Shown here: in pieces, positions 7,643-15,488 of the stretch | Numbering within the stretch: the first letter of the stretch is position 1 | Layout: each line of letters starts with the position of its first letter | Assembly (NCBI RefSeq): GCF_003097515.1 | Contig: NZ_CP029188.1 | Location: forward strand, 2,099,001-2,163,000 | Direction of reading: 5' to 3' | From: Streptomyces tirandamycinicus | Lineage (GTDB): Bacteria > Actinomycetota > Actinomycetes > Streptomycetales > Streptomycetaceae | Length of the DNA: 64,000 nt | Notes under the pieces: generated by a model | Told to the model about the DNA's origin: nothing | Databases searched by the model: none | The model's input: only the letters and a program-made list of their open reading frames with translations | Program-made: the position numbers and the translations under genes

Positions 7643-9493
7643 CTACGGGTCCTCCGTCGCGCTCTGCGACTCCGAGGGCGTCTGCGAGGGCGAGGGGGAT
7701 CCGGACGGTGTCGGGGTCGGCGTCGGTGATGCGCTGGGGCCGGGACCGGCCGACGGTGACCCCGAGGTCCTGCTCGGGCTCGGTGTCGGGCTCGGTGCCG
7801 GGCTCGGTGCGCCGGTCGTCGGCACGTTCCCCGCGGGGGTCGCGGAGGGCGGGGCACCGGCGGTGGGCGTGGCGAGAGCTCCGGCGCCGGGAACCGCCGT
7901 GGGTGCGGTGGTCTTCGGCGGCGGGCTGTCCAGGGCGACCGGGTCCGGCGTGGCGCGGGTGGGGGGCTCCTCCGCCGGGGCCGCCGCCGTGGGGCGGACC
8001 GTGGGAACGCCGGGCTGGAGGATCGGGGCGATGGGCGGCTGCCGCGGCAGCGGTTGCGGGGTCATGCCGGTGAGCCAGGCCGCACACAGCGCGCCCGCTG
8101 CGGCCAGCACCCCGCCGCATACGGCCACCCGCAGCCGGGTGTTGCCCTCGGTGGCACGGGCGGTGGCCTTCATCAGCCGCCCCACCACGCGTACGGCGAG
8201 GTACGCGGCGCCGGCCAGGGGGCAGACGAGCATGAAGCTCCCGACGACCCCGACCAGGCCGGCGGTGATCTCGCCCTCGGCGAAGGCCGACCAGGTACCC
8301 GCCACCTGCTCCGCCAGTGAGCGCAGGCTGGTGCCGAGCAGGCGGGGCAGGTTCCACAGGACGTAGCCGAGCTCGGCGGCGATCAGCGGCACCATGGTCA
8401 CGACCCAGCCGGTGACCATGATCCGCGCGGGGCGCCTGAGCCCGGCCACCTCCGGCGGCAGCGGACGGCCCGGCAGCATGGATCGCAGGATGGGCTTGAT
8501 CTTCCCGAAGAGGTCGGGGATCCCCGCGAGGTCTCCGAGGATGTAGTAGCCGTCCAGCCGTACCACCGGCAGCAGTTGTTCGAGGATCTCGAAGTGCACG
8601 AGGTAGATCGCGGCGAGGAAGAGCGGCTGGCCCGTGAGGACGTACCCCAGGGCGAGACCCAGCACGAAGACGATGTTGAAGTAGATGCCGCCCAGGTCGG
8701 TCCGGATCCGGCCGGCCCGCCCGATGCGGTAGACGTCGGTGACCTCGGTGTACATCGAAGGCCAGATCAGGAAGAGGCCGCATCCGATGCTTCCCGGTCG
8801 CGCGCCGCCGTACCGGCACGCCGACGCGTGCCCGAACTCGTGGAAGACCAGCGAGGCCACGATGAGCACGAAGACGGCGAGCATCAGCACCGGTTGCTCC
8901 AGCACCTGGAGCACCGGGCCGATCGCTCCGTGCACGGCGAAGAGCCAGATGTCCACGCCGAGCGCGGCGATGAGCACCAGGACCACGACCGGAGGCCGGT
9001 GCAGCCAGGCGAGCGCCTTCGCGATACGGGCCACCTGCCGCTCATGGAAGATCACCCGATGGCCCTTGAGGACCAGCAGGAGGTCGGTGGTGGGGCCGGC
9101 GACCCGGTCGTCCTCCTGCCCGAAGGGGACGGTGATGCCGAGCGGTTCGAGCTTCTGCTCGATGAGGTACTCGACGTTGTCGGCACTGACCTCGCGGCCG
9201 TAGCGTCCGCTCACCCGGTGCGAGACGGTCTCGGTGTTCCGTGCGCCGTCGATGGCCTCGGCCACCAGGTAGAGCAGCCGGGAGAGTTGCACCACCTGTC
9301 CGTCCCCGCGGCGGACCAGGTACTTGCGCTCCGTGAAGCCGGATCCCTGGTACTCGCCGAGGAACTGGAGTCCCGCGCCGAGGCGCGGGACGGGGAACAG
9401 CGTCTCCGTGTGTTCGTACGGGTATGGCGTGTCGCCCGTGTCGCAGGCCGCCGCCCCCACGGGACCGGGGTGGACCTTCTGGCTCTTGGTCAC
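7643..9493 (-). CDS. PqqD-like/M50 membrane zinc metalloprotease (peptide maturation/export type)
   Basis: 616 aa from GTG. Residues of about 40-125 resemble the PqqD-like domain of 'putative peptide zinc metalloprotease' proteins (ERKYLVRRGDGQVVQLSRLL and on). Several membrane segments follow. The zinc motif H218EFGH222 lies in one of them (VFHEFGHASACRYGG), and the third ligand is the Asp of RLDGYYILGD about 100 residues later. The C-terminal 150 residues are Pro/Thr/Ser-rich, probably extracellular. Proteases of this type occur in bacteriocin and RiPP clusters, where the PqqD-like part recognises leader peptides. Directly upstream are three small paralogous peptide genes, the likely substrates. 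No radical SAM, cyclase or lanthionine synthetase lies nearby. Confidence 0.85.
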   Translation of the reverse strand: MTKSQKVHPGPVGAAACDTGDTPYPYEHTETLFPVPRLGAGLQFLGEYQGSGFTERKYLVRRGDGQVVQLSRLLYLVAEAIDGARNTETVSHRVSGRYGREVSADNVEYLIEQKLEPLGITVPFGQEDDRVAGPTTDLLLVLKGHRVIFHERQVARIAKALAWLHRPPVVVLVLIAALGVDIWLFAVHGAIGPVLQVLEQPVLMLAVFVLIVASLVFHEFGHASACRYGGARPGSIGCGLFLIWPSMYTEVTDVYRIGRAGRIRTDLGGIYFNIVFVLGLALGYVLTGQPLFLAAIYLVHFEILEQLLPVVRLDGYYILGDLAGIPDLFGKIKPILRSMLPGRPLPPEVAGLRRPARIMVTGWVVTMVPLIAAELGYVLWNLPRLLGTSLRSLAEQVAGTWSAFAEGEITAGLVGVVGSFMLVCPLAGAAYLAVRVVGRLMKATARATEGNTRLRVAVCGGVLAAAGALCAAWLTGMTPQPLPRQPPIAPILQPGVPTVRPTAAAPAEEPPTRATPDPVALDSPPPKTTAPTAVPGAGALATPTAGAPPSATPAGNVPTTGAPSPAPSPTPSPSRTSGSPSAGPGPSASPTPTPTPSGSPSPSQTPSESQSATEDP

Positions 9494-9560
9494 CGTCCTG
9501 CACTTCCTCCCGGAGCGGGCCGCGCCCCCGAGGACGCGGCCCGCACAGGTCCGGGCGTTG

Positions 9561-9776
9561 TTACTGGCTGATCGTGATGGTCTGGTTGGCCTCGGAGACC
9601 GCGATGGCGTCCGGGGAGTCGACGTTGGCCGCGAGCGACTCGTTGTGGGCGTCGACGTAGGCGATGCGCTCGCTCACGTTCGAGGTCCTGACGAAGTTGA
9701 ACCGGAGCCGGCCCAGGGCCTCCCGCCCGGGCAGCAGCTCCGCGGCGGCCTCGGCGTTGAGCTGGTCGTTGTTCAT
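9561..9776 (-). CDS. Putative precursor peptide 3 of the M50 operon
   Basis: 71 aa. It shares with its two neighbours an almost invariant N-terminal block (EAAAELLPGREALGRLRF, then SERIAYV and AHNESLA) and differs mainly in the last 20 residues (NVDSPDAIAVSEANQTITIS plus Q). A conserved leader with a variable tail is the usual layout of ribosomal peptide precursors. The C-terminus alternates Thr/Ser with Ile. It has no signal peptide and no Cys. It ends 67 bp before the M50 gene. The precursor role is inferred from context. Confidence 0.75.
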   Translation of the reverse strand: MNNDQLNAEAAAELLPGREALGRLRFNFVRTSNVSERIAYVDAHNESLAANVDSPDAIAVSEANQTITISQ

Positions 9777-9806
9777 GGTGGAACCCCTCTCGGTTGGCAG
9801 CGCCGG

Positions 9807-10022
9807 CTACTGGCTGACGCTGATGGACTGGGCGGCGGACGAGGCCGCCACGGCGTACGGGGAGTGGATGTTGGTCGCGAGCGACTCGTTGTGGGCGCTG
9901 ACGTAGGCGATGCGCTCGCTCACGTTCGAGGTCCTGACGAGGCCGAACCGGAGCCGGCCCAGGGCCTCCCGCCCGGGCAGCAGCTCCGCGGCGGCCTCGG
10001 TCTCGAGTTCTTCGACGTTCAT
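9807..10022 (-). CDS. Putative precursor peptide 2 of the M50 operon
   Basis: 71 aa, starting MNVEELETEAAAELLPGREA. Its tail is the most diverged of the three (NIHSPYAVAASSAAQSISVS plus Q). It lacks the acidic residues present in the others and carries His and Tyr. Spacing to both neighbours is about 30 bp, and a purine-rich GAGAGGGA lies upstream of the ATG. Like its paralogues it is probably a leader-plus-core peptide matured by the adjacent M50 protease. Confidence 0.75.
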   Translation of the reverse strand: MNVEELETEAAAELLPGREALGRLRFGLVRTSNVSERIAYVSAHNESLATNIHSPYAVAASSAAQSISVSQ

Positions 10023-10051
10023 GGGGGATCCCTCTCGGAAGGAAGCGCCGG

Positions 10052-10270
10052 CTACTGGCGGACGCTGATGGACTGGTTGGCCTCGGAGGCCGCGATGGCG
10101 TCCGGCGAGCAGACGTTGGCCGCGAGCGACTCGTTGTGGGCGTCGACGTAGGCGATGCGCTCGCTCACGCTGGTGGTCCTGACGAAGTTGAACCGGAGCC
10201 GGCCCAGGGCCTCCCGCCCGGGCAGCAGCTCCGCGGCGGCCTCGGCGTCCAGTTCTCGCATGCCAAGCAT
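10052..10270 (-). CDS. Putative precursor peptide 1, first gene of the M50 operon
   Basis: 72 aa from the ATG at 10270, chosen because AAAGGA lies about 8 bases upstream; an internal ATG at 10261 is the alternative. It shares the EAAAELLPGREALGRLRF block. The tail runs NVCSPDAIAASEANQSISVR plus Q, and only this copy has a Cys there. Upstream, 65 bp from the start, is a long spaced motif also found before the XRE regulator gene at 12851. The operon order is peptide 1, 2, 3, M50, secreted protein. Confidence 0.75.
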   Translation of the reverse strand: MLGMRELDAEAAAELLPGREALGRLRFNFVRTTSVSERIAYVDAHNESLAANVCSPDAIAASEANQSISVRQ

Positions 10271-10334
10271 GGGTGGGTCCTTTGCACGAAGGGCATGGGC
10301 GGACCGCGCCCATGCCGAGCGCGTCCATCCATGC

Positions 10335-10363
10335 CGGACGATCTGTCTGACGAGATTGGACAG
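10335..10363 (-). promoter_or_regulatory. Shared spaced promoter/operator motif upstream of the peptide operon
   Basis: Read on the minus strand the site is CTGTCCAAT-N12-ATCGTCCG. The same two blocks at the same 12-base spacing occur at 12944-12972 upstream of the XRE gene. This suggests either a shared promoter type (for example for an alternative sigma factor) or a common operator. The rest of 10271-10613, between the divergent genes, shows an 11-base GGGCATGGGCG/CGCCCATGCC inverted repeat near 10290-10314 and no gene. Confidence 0.55.
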
Positions 10364-10576
10364 TAGGACTCCGGGTAGCCACCGACAAGGGACCGGAACA
10401 TCCGACGCGCCGCCGCGAAGACGCCCAGCACCCACGGAAACCGCAGGTGGGAGAAGCGGCGACGGAGACCGCAACCGACGCGGACCCCCGTGGAACCTCA
10501 CCCGATCGGCCCAACTCGGGGCCGTCCGGCCGGCAACGGCAGGTCTCCCGATGGCTATCCTCTCGTGCCTCAAGGC

Positions 10577-10867
10577 GGGTGAACCGCCCGAAACCTCCGC
10601 GAGAGGGGTGCCCGTGCTTGTCGTCCCAGGAGCGCTCGCGACCGCCGTGGTCCGCGACAGGACCGGGGAGCCGGTGGTGCTGCTGTCCGGCGAACTCCCC
10701 TCCGCCCTCACCCCTTCCGGCGTCGACGAACTGCTCAACCTGGCCGCCGCCGTACTCGAGGCGGAGGAGCTGGAACTCTTCCGGCGCTGCCTCGCGGCAC
10801 TGCGCTGCGGCGAGAAACTCCGGGAAACCCGTATCGAGGTGAGCGGAGCCGTACTGACCATCTACCG
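10577..10867 (+). repeat. Left arm of a 291-bp inverted repeat
   Basis: This arm is the reverse complement of 11797-12087 with a single mismatch (GTCCGC here, GTCCGT there), which is silent in the encoded protein. The repeat begins about 37 bp before the likely start of the small gene and ends just before its last codons, so almost the whole gene is duplicated. Confidence 0.95.
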
Positions 10868-10874
10868 GAGCTGA
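10614..10874 (+). CDS. Small protein of unknown function, inverted-repeat copy A
   Basis: 86 aa from a GTG with GAGAGGGG five bases upstream. It starts MLVVPGALATAVVRDRTGEP, has a Leu/Ala/Glu-rich helical middle (VDELLNLAAAVLEAEELELF) and ends RIEVSGAVLTIYRS. Two Cys occur in FRRCLAALRCGEK. No family is recognised. The first 84 residues are identical to the product of 11778-12050 on the opposite strand; only the tail differs. Identical protein from a recent duplication suggests recent copying or ongoing gene conversion. Confidence 0.6.
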   Translation: MLVVPGALATAVVRDRTGEPVVLLSGELPSALTPSGVDELLNLAAAVLEAEELELFRRCLAALRCGEKLRETRIEVSGAVLTIYRS

Positions 10875-11369
10875 ATCACGATCCGACTGCACGGAACACG
10901 GTGCGGAACACCGCCAGGATCACGGGGCGGAACACAGAGCCGACCGCGGGGCGGAACAGGGGCGGAACAGGGGCGGAACACGGGGTGGAACACCGTCCGC
11001 AGCAGGGCAGGATTTCCCGGCAGTCCACGATGACGGATTCGCGCGGCTGCAGAGTCTTCTGCAATCGGGACTTTCCGCAACTCGGAATCCGGTGCACTCC
11101 GGCCGCGTTTTCCGCATATTCCGCCACACACCCAACCAGGCCGCGAAACGCCGTAGTTGAATCACCCTCCCGAGTGTTCTCCGGACGCACCGCACCCTTT
11201 CCCGAAATGCCCGCCAAGCAGAGCTCAGCATCGGTTTGACGAGGTTTCGCAACGGAGGATCGCTGTGCGCCGACAAGACCCCGGACCGCATATGCGCGAA
11301 TGAATCCGGTACGGAATCCACGTATGGTCCGGAGGGCCACCAGAAAACCCTCTAGCCAGGAGAAGAACG
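10875..11369. other. Intergenic stretch between the inverted repeat arm and a small secreted protein
   Basis: 495 bp with lower GC than its surroundings. At about 10910-10995 are imperfect tandem copies of GCGGAACA-type units (GGGGCGGAACA repeated). No frame has convincing codon bias and start signals. The 3' end must hold the promoter of the gene at 11370. I see nothing else. Confidence 0.5.
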
Positions 11370-11690
11370 GTGAGAAAACTCGCACGCGTCTTTGCCACGG
11401 CCGCGCTGGCCGTGACCGCCGGCGTCATTCCCATGACGGGCACCGCCATGGCCGCCGCACCGGCCCATTCGGCCGTCGGCGCATACCAGTTCCACGGCGT
11501 GGACCGGTGCGCCGACCTCGGCCGGCGGTACGTCGCACTCCACACCTGGGACCGCCACCGCGCCCGGTGGGACCGCGACTGCCGCCACCGCTGGGAGCGC
11601 CGTCTGGTGCACCGGTCGCACTGGTACGACGCCTACGGGAGGTACCGCAGCCACGCCGGATACGCCGGGGACTGCGGACACCGCTACTGA
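11370..11690 (+). CDS. Small secreted His/Arg/Tyr-rich protein
   Basis: 106 aa from a GTG preceded by CCAGGAGAAG. The signal peptide (VRKLARVFATAALAVTAGVI through AMAAAPA) is typical of Streptomyces. The mature 70-75 residues contain three Cys (RCADLG, DCRHRW, DCGHRY) and many His/Arg/Trp/Tyr residues (RDCRHRWERRLVHRSHWYDA). No family is recognised. It lies alone between the arms of the 291-bp inverted repeat, so it would flip if the arms recombined. Confidence 0.7.
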   Translation: MRKLARVFATAALAVTAGVIPMTGTAMAAAPAHSAVGAYQFHGVDRCADLGRRYVALHTWDRHRARWDRDCRHRWERRLVHRSHWYDAYGRYRSHAGYAGDCGHRY

Positions 11691-11777
11691 GCCGGCCCGA
11701 GTGCGCCGCCCGATCGGAACGGGCGGTCGGCGTGGGTCCCCGGAGACACGTCCCGGGGGCCCGCTGCCGTTCGACGG

Positions 11778-12050
11778 TCAACCGGACTGCCCGTCACGGT
11801 AGATGGTCAGTACGGCTCCGCTCACCTCGATACGGGTTTCCCGGAGTTTCTCGCCGCAGCGCAGTGCCGCGAGGCAGCGCCGGAAGAGTTCCAGCTCCTC
11901 CGCCTCGAGTACGGCGGCGGCCAGGTTGAGCAGTTCGTCGACGCCGGAAGGGGTGAGGGCGGAGGGGAGTTCGCCGGACAGCAGCACCACCGGCTCCCCG
12001 GTCCTGTCACGGACCACGGCGGTCGCGAGCGCTCCTGGGACGACAAGCAC
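11778..12050 (-). CDS. Small protein of unknown function, inverted-repeat copy B
   Basis: 90 aa. Residues 1-84 equal copy A at 10614-10874, and the end differs (IYRDGQSG). The start GTG is chosen by matching copy A. Its upstream region (12051-12299) contains CGTCCAATCTGTCCG at about 12183, related to the CTGTCCAAT block upstream of the XRE and peptide operons. Function is unknown. Confidence 0.6.
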   Translation of the reverse strand: MLVVPGALATAVVRDRTGEPVVLLSGELPSALTPSGVDELLNLAAAVLEAEELELFRRCLAALRCGEKLRETRIEVSGAVLTIYRDGQSG

Positions 12051-12087
12051 GGGCACCCCTCTCGCGGAGGTTTCGGGCGGTTCACCC
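11797..12087 (-). repeat. Right arm of the 291-bp inverted repeat
   Basis: It matches the left arm at 10577-10867 in reverse complement with one mismatch. About 930 bp lie between the arms. No transposase or recombinase is encoded between them, and no flanking target duplication was seen. Confidence 0.95.
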
Positions 12088-12299
12088 ACCCGACGGGGCG
12101 AGAATAGACCCCCGGTCGACCCCGTTTCCGCGCGATCCGGTACTTCGCCGGCCGCACACCGGATGCCCTCGTCCGGCCTCGTCCAATCTGTCCGACCACG
12201 CGCCGGTCCGACCGCGCGCCGGTCCGACCGCGCGTTCGTCCGACCGCGTCCGGGCCCCGCCCGGCAGCCTGCGGCCGGAGGTACCCGCAGGGTCCCGGT

Positions 12300-12851
12300 T
12301 CAGCCGGTGCCGGTGCGGGGGTTCGTTCCGGCGGCGGTGCCGGGGTCGGATCCGGAGACGGGGCGGGGGGTGGTGTCCGCGCGGGTGCCGGGGTCGGTGT
12401 CGGTGTCGGTGGCACCGGCGTCGATGTCCGTGCCGGTGCCGGTGTCGGTGGCGTCGATGTCCGTGCCGGTGCCGGTGCCGGGTCCGTGGGTGTTGCGCAG
12501 GAGGGATTCGACGAGTGCGGTGACGTGCCGGCGGTCGGCGGGGGAGAGTCGCCGGACGCTGGCGATGAGGGTGGCGACCTCGGGGTCGGCGGTGGCGCCG
12601 GGGGGCTCCTCGAAGTAGAGGTGGATGCCGCAGGCCTCGGCCGCCGCCCTGCGTACGGTCTCCAGGGGGAGTTCCAGTCCGCGGGCGAGGCCCTCCAGGG
12701 TGGTCTGCTGCGGCATCCGGGTGACCCGTTCGGCGGTGGCCAGATGGTGCACGGTGGAGCGCGGGACACCGCCGCGCCGGGCAACCTCGCCGTAGGACCA
12801 GCCCCGCTGCTCCAGCCGGCTCTTCACCAATTCCCGCAGTGCGTTGGCCAC
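12300..12851 (-). CDS. XRE-family helix-turn-helix regulator with repetitive tail
   Basis: 183 aa from a GTG with GGGAGA upstream. Residues 5-60 form an HTH_3 domain (LEQRGWSYGEVARRGGVPRS, then TVHHLATAERVT). A segment resembling an effector or dimerisation helix follows to about residue 125 (LSPADRRHVTALVESLLRNT). The last 55 residues are low-complexity GTGTGTDIDATDTGTGTDID-like repeats that look disordered. It probably controls nearby genes, since its upstream region carries the same spaced motif as the peptide operon. Confidence 0.8.
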   Translation of the reverse strand: MANALRELVKSRLEQRGWSYGEVARRGGVPRSTVHHLATAERVTRMPQQTTLEGLARGLELPLETVRRAAAEACGIHLYFEEPPGATADPEVATLIASVRRLSPADRRHVTALVESLLRNTHGPGTGTGTDIDATDTGTGTDIDAGATDTDTDPGTRADTTPRPVSGSDPGTAAGTNPRTGTG

Positions 12852-13544
12852 GCGAGGGATTCTCCCTGCCGAGACGCCGGATGACCAAACCCGGTGAACG
12901 AAGTTGCGGAGAGGCACCGGAAACGCTTGGCGTCCAATCACGTCGGACGATTCGCCCACAGTCATTGGACAGGCCGCTTGCCGGGCCCCTCCGTACGACA
13001 CTCGCCCGAGCCCTCCCGAACGCCCCTCGAACAGCCTTGGCCATCCGCCCGGGCGCCCGGCACTTCGGGCACGGCACACCGGTTCAACGCCGCGCACCCC
13101 GTCGGGTCACGCCCGGCACGGAGCCGGCGGCCGGCACCCCCTCCCGGCCCGGCACCCCCTCCCGGCCCGGCCGCAACGCCCGGCCCGAACGCCCGCCACC
13201 CCCGCCCGGCACCACGGGGGCGACCGCGGATGCCCTTGCGATCACGCCCCCCGCTCCGGGACCCTGTGCTGTGAGTCCGCGGCCCCAAAGGGGCAGCGGG
13301 CTCAAACAGTTGCGACTTGGGGTGATTCGAGCAGATTCTCCGGCCGCGGCTGGCCCGTGATGGGGGTCCCGTTCATGAACGAACGCGGAGACGGGCATCA
13401 TGCAACCGGAAGACCATCGTCTTATGTCTACGGATACGGTGGTCTGCCATTGATGCGTCCGGTACCGGCTGGCCAAGGGGAGCCGCGGTCCGGACACGAC
13501 CGAACGATCACGCAGCCAGCAGGCGTGCGGGGGGAATGAAACGT
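12852..13544. other. Long intergenic region upstream of cslA
   Basis: This 693-bp divergent region contains the XRE promoter motif (12944-12972). It also has a GC-rich stretch of CCGGCACCCC-type repeats at about 13110-13210, and a short hairpin GCGGCCCC-AAA-GGGGC near 13278-13295 in what is probably the cslA leader. No supported gene was found. The leader is unusually long and may carry regulation of cslA, but I could not match it to a known riboswitch. Confidence 0.45.
12944..12972 (-). promoter_or_regulatory. Spaced motif upstream of the XRE gene, matching the peptide operon site
   Basis: On the minus strand the site reads CTGTCCAAT-N12-ATCGTCCG, about 93 bp upstream of the XRE start. Seventeen positions plus the spacing agree with 10335-10363, while the 12-base spacer differs. 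That pattern points to selection on the two blocks rather than recent duplication. Confidence 0.55.
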
Positions 13545-15488
13545 ATGACGTCGACGCCGACCGGCGCCCGGCCGCAGGACGACGACCCTTCCCGGACCAC
13601 GCAGCTTCGGGTTCCCCCGCAGCTCAGGACCGGAGGCCACCGGTTGCGCCCCAAGAAGGCGCTGCCGAGGTACGACTACGAGCACTACAGCCGGCTGGCC
13701 GGTCCCCTGACCCAGCCGGACCCGTCGAGACCGTACCGGGTGCAGTACCGCTCGCTGCTGTCGCAGGAGCCGCACCGCGTCCGGGCCGCGCTGCTCCTCG
13801 GCGCCGCGCCGCTGGTCTCGCTGGGCCTGTTCGCCTGGCTGATGCAGCCGCAGCACTGGACCGAGCGCGACCCCAACCTCGACAACGAGCTGCTGCTCTG
13901 GCTCGACGTCGTCATGCTGGTGTCGATCGGCCTGATCGAGCTCTTCCGCACGATGAACGTCCTGTCGAACGCGCACGCGACCCTCGTCGCGCGCGACCCG
14001 ATACCCGTGGTGCCGGAGTCCGGCACCCGCGTCGCCTTCCTCACCTCCTTCGTGCCGGGCAAGGAGCCCCTGGAGATGGTGACGAAGACGCTCGAGGCGG
14101 CCGTGAAGATCCGCCACCGCGGACTGATGCACGTGTGGCTGCTCGACGAGGGCGACGACCCGGCCGTCAAGGAGGTCTGCGCACGGCTCGGCGTCCACCA
14201 CTTCTCCCGCAAGGGCATAGCCAAGTGGAACCAGGAGAAGGGCGCCCACCGGGCCAAGACCAAGCACGGCAACTACAACGCCTGGCTCGAGGCGCACGGC
14301 GGCGACTACGACTTCTTCGCGTCCGTCGACACCGACCACGTACCGCTGCCGAACTACCTGGAGCGGATGCTCGGGTACTTCCGCGACCCGGACGTCGGCT
14401 TCGTGATCGGCCCGCAGGTCTACGGCAACTACGACACCTTCGTCACCAAGGCCGCCGAGTCCCAGCAGTTCCTCTTCCACGCCCTGATCCAGCGCGCCGG
14501 CAACCGCTACGGCGCCCCCATGTTCGTCGGCACCTCCAACGCCGTGCGCATCAGCGCCATCAAGCAGATCGGCGGCCTGTACGACTCGATCACCGAGGAC
14601 ATGGCGACCGGCTTCGAGATGCACCGGGCCAAGAACCCGGCCACCGGCAACAAGTGGCGGTCCGTCTACACCCCGGACGTGCTGGCCGTCGGTGAGGGCC
14701 CGTCCGCCTGGACCGACTTCTTCACCCAGCAGCTGCGCTGGTCCCGCGGCACCTACGAGACGATCCTCAAGCAGTACTGGAAGGGCTTCGGCACCCTGCC
14801 GGCCGGCAAGCTCTTCAACTACACCATGATGATCATCTTCTACCCGATGTCGGCCCTCAACTGGATCCTGGCGGCGCTCAGTTGCGCGCTGTTCCTGGGC
14901 ATGGGCGCCTCGGGTGTGCAGATCGACCCGGCCGTCTGGATGATGCTGTACGGCAACGCCTCAGCCCTTCAGATCGGCCTCTACATCTGGAACCGCCGCC
15001 ACAACGTGTCGCCCCACGAGCCCGAGGGCTCCGGCGGCCTGGCCGGCATGGTGATGTCCGCGCTCTCCGCACCGATCTACGCACGCTCCCTGATGGACGC
15101 CGTACTGCGCCGCAAGAGCAAGTTCGTGGTGACGCCCAAGGGCGACTCCTCCAGCCCGGACACGCTCTTCGGCACGTTCCGCATCCACCTCTTCTTCATC
15201 CTGATCTTCGGCGGCTCGCTCGCCTCCTCGTTCTGGTTCGGGCACGACCATCCGGCGATGATCACCTGGGCCGGTCTGGCCCTGCTGATCACCGCGGCGC
15301 CCATCTTCGCCTGGCGACACGGCATCCGCGAGGAGAAGAAGAAGCGGCGGGGGCGGCGCCGTGCGAAGCCGGGGACGGGCGGCGGGGCCTCCGAGGCCGT
15401 GCCGCCGGCCGCCCATGAGCAGCAGCCGCAGCAGTGGGCCCCCGCGGACCAGACCATGCAGATCGCCCTTGGGGGACGTAAGAAATGA
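13545..15488 (+). CDS. cslA: Cellulose synthase-like glycosyltransferase CslA
   Basis: 647 aa from the ATG at 13545, chosen because GGGGGGA lies about 10 bases upstream; the ATG at 13536 is almost on top of that ribosome site. Membrane helices flank a cytosolic GT2 domain. The processive-synthase motifs are present: DEGDD (about residue 201), DTDHV (about 262), TED (about 350) and QQLRW (about 395), followed by several C-terminal helices and a basic tail. CslA polymerises a beta-glucan at Streptomyces hyphal tips and works with GlxA. The stop overlaps the glxA start by ATGA, so the two are coupled. Confidence 0.95.
   Translation: MTSTPTGARPQDDDPSRTTQLRVPPQLRTGGHRLRPKKALPRYDYEHYSRLAGPLTQPDPSRPYRVQYRSLLSQEPHRVRAALLLGAAPLVSLGLFAWLMQPQHWTERDPNLDNELLLWLDVVMLVSIGLIELFRTMNVLSNAHATLVARDPIPVVPESGTRVAFLTSFVPGKEPLEMVTKTLEAAVKIRHRGLMHVWLLDEGDDPAVKEVCARLGVHHFSRKGIAKWNQEKGAHRAKTKHGNYNAWLEAHGGDYDFFASVDTDHVPLPNYLERMLGYFRDPDVGFVIGPQVYGNYDTFVTKAAESQQFLFHALIQRAGNRYGAPMFVGTSNAVRISAIKQIGGLYDSITEDMATGFEMHRAKNPATGNKWRSVYTPDVLAVGEGPSAWTDFFTQQLRWSRGTYETILKQYWKGFGTLPAGKLFNYTMMIIFYPMSALNWILAALSCALFLGMGASGVQIDPAVWMMLYGNASALQIGLYIWNRRHNVSPHEPEGSGGLAGMVMSALSAPIYARSLMDAVLRRKSKFVVTPKGDSSSPDTLFGTFRIHLFFILIFGGSLASSFWFGHDHPAMITWAGLALLITAAPIFAWRHGIREEKKKRRGRRRAKPGTGGGASEAVPPAAHEQQPQQWAPADQTMQIALGGRKK

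Noticed and set aside
9561-10270. Lanthipeptide, sactipeptide or daptide precursor
   Set aside because: No synthetase, radical SAM enzyme, aminotransferase or methyltransferase lies nearby, and the tails lack the characteristic residues. The modification class is left open.
13261-13340. A c-di-AMP (ydaO-type) riboswitch in the cslA leader
   Set aside because: Only a short GC hairpin and an isolated GGTGATTCGAG-like string could be matched. The conserved blocks are not in the right order.
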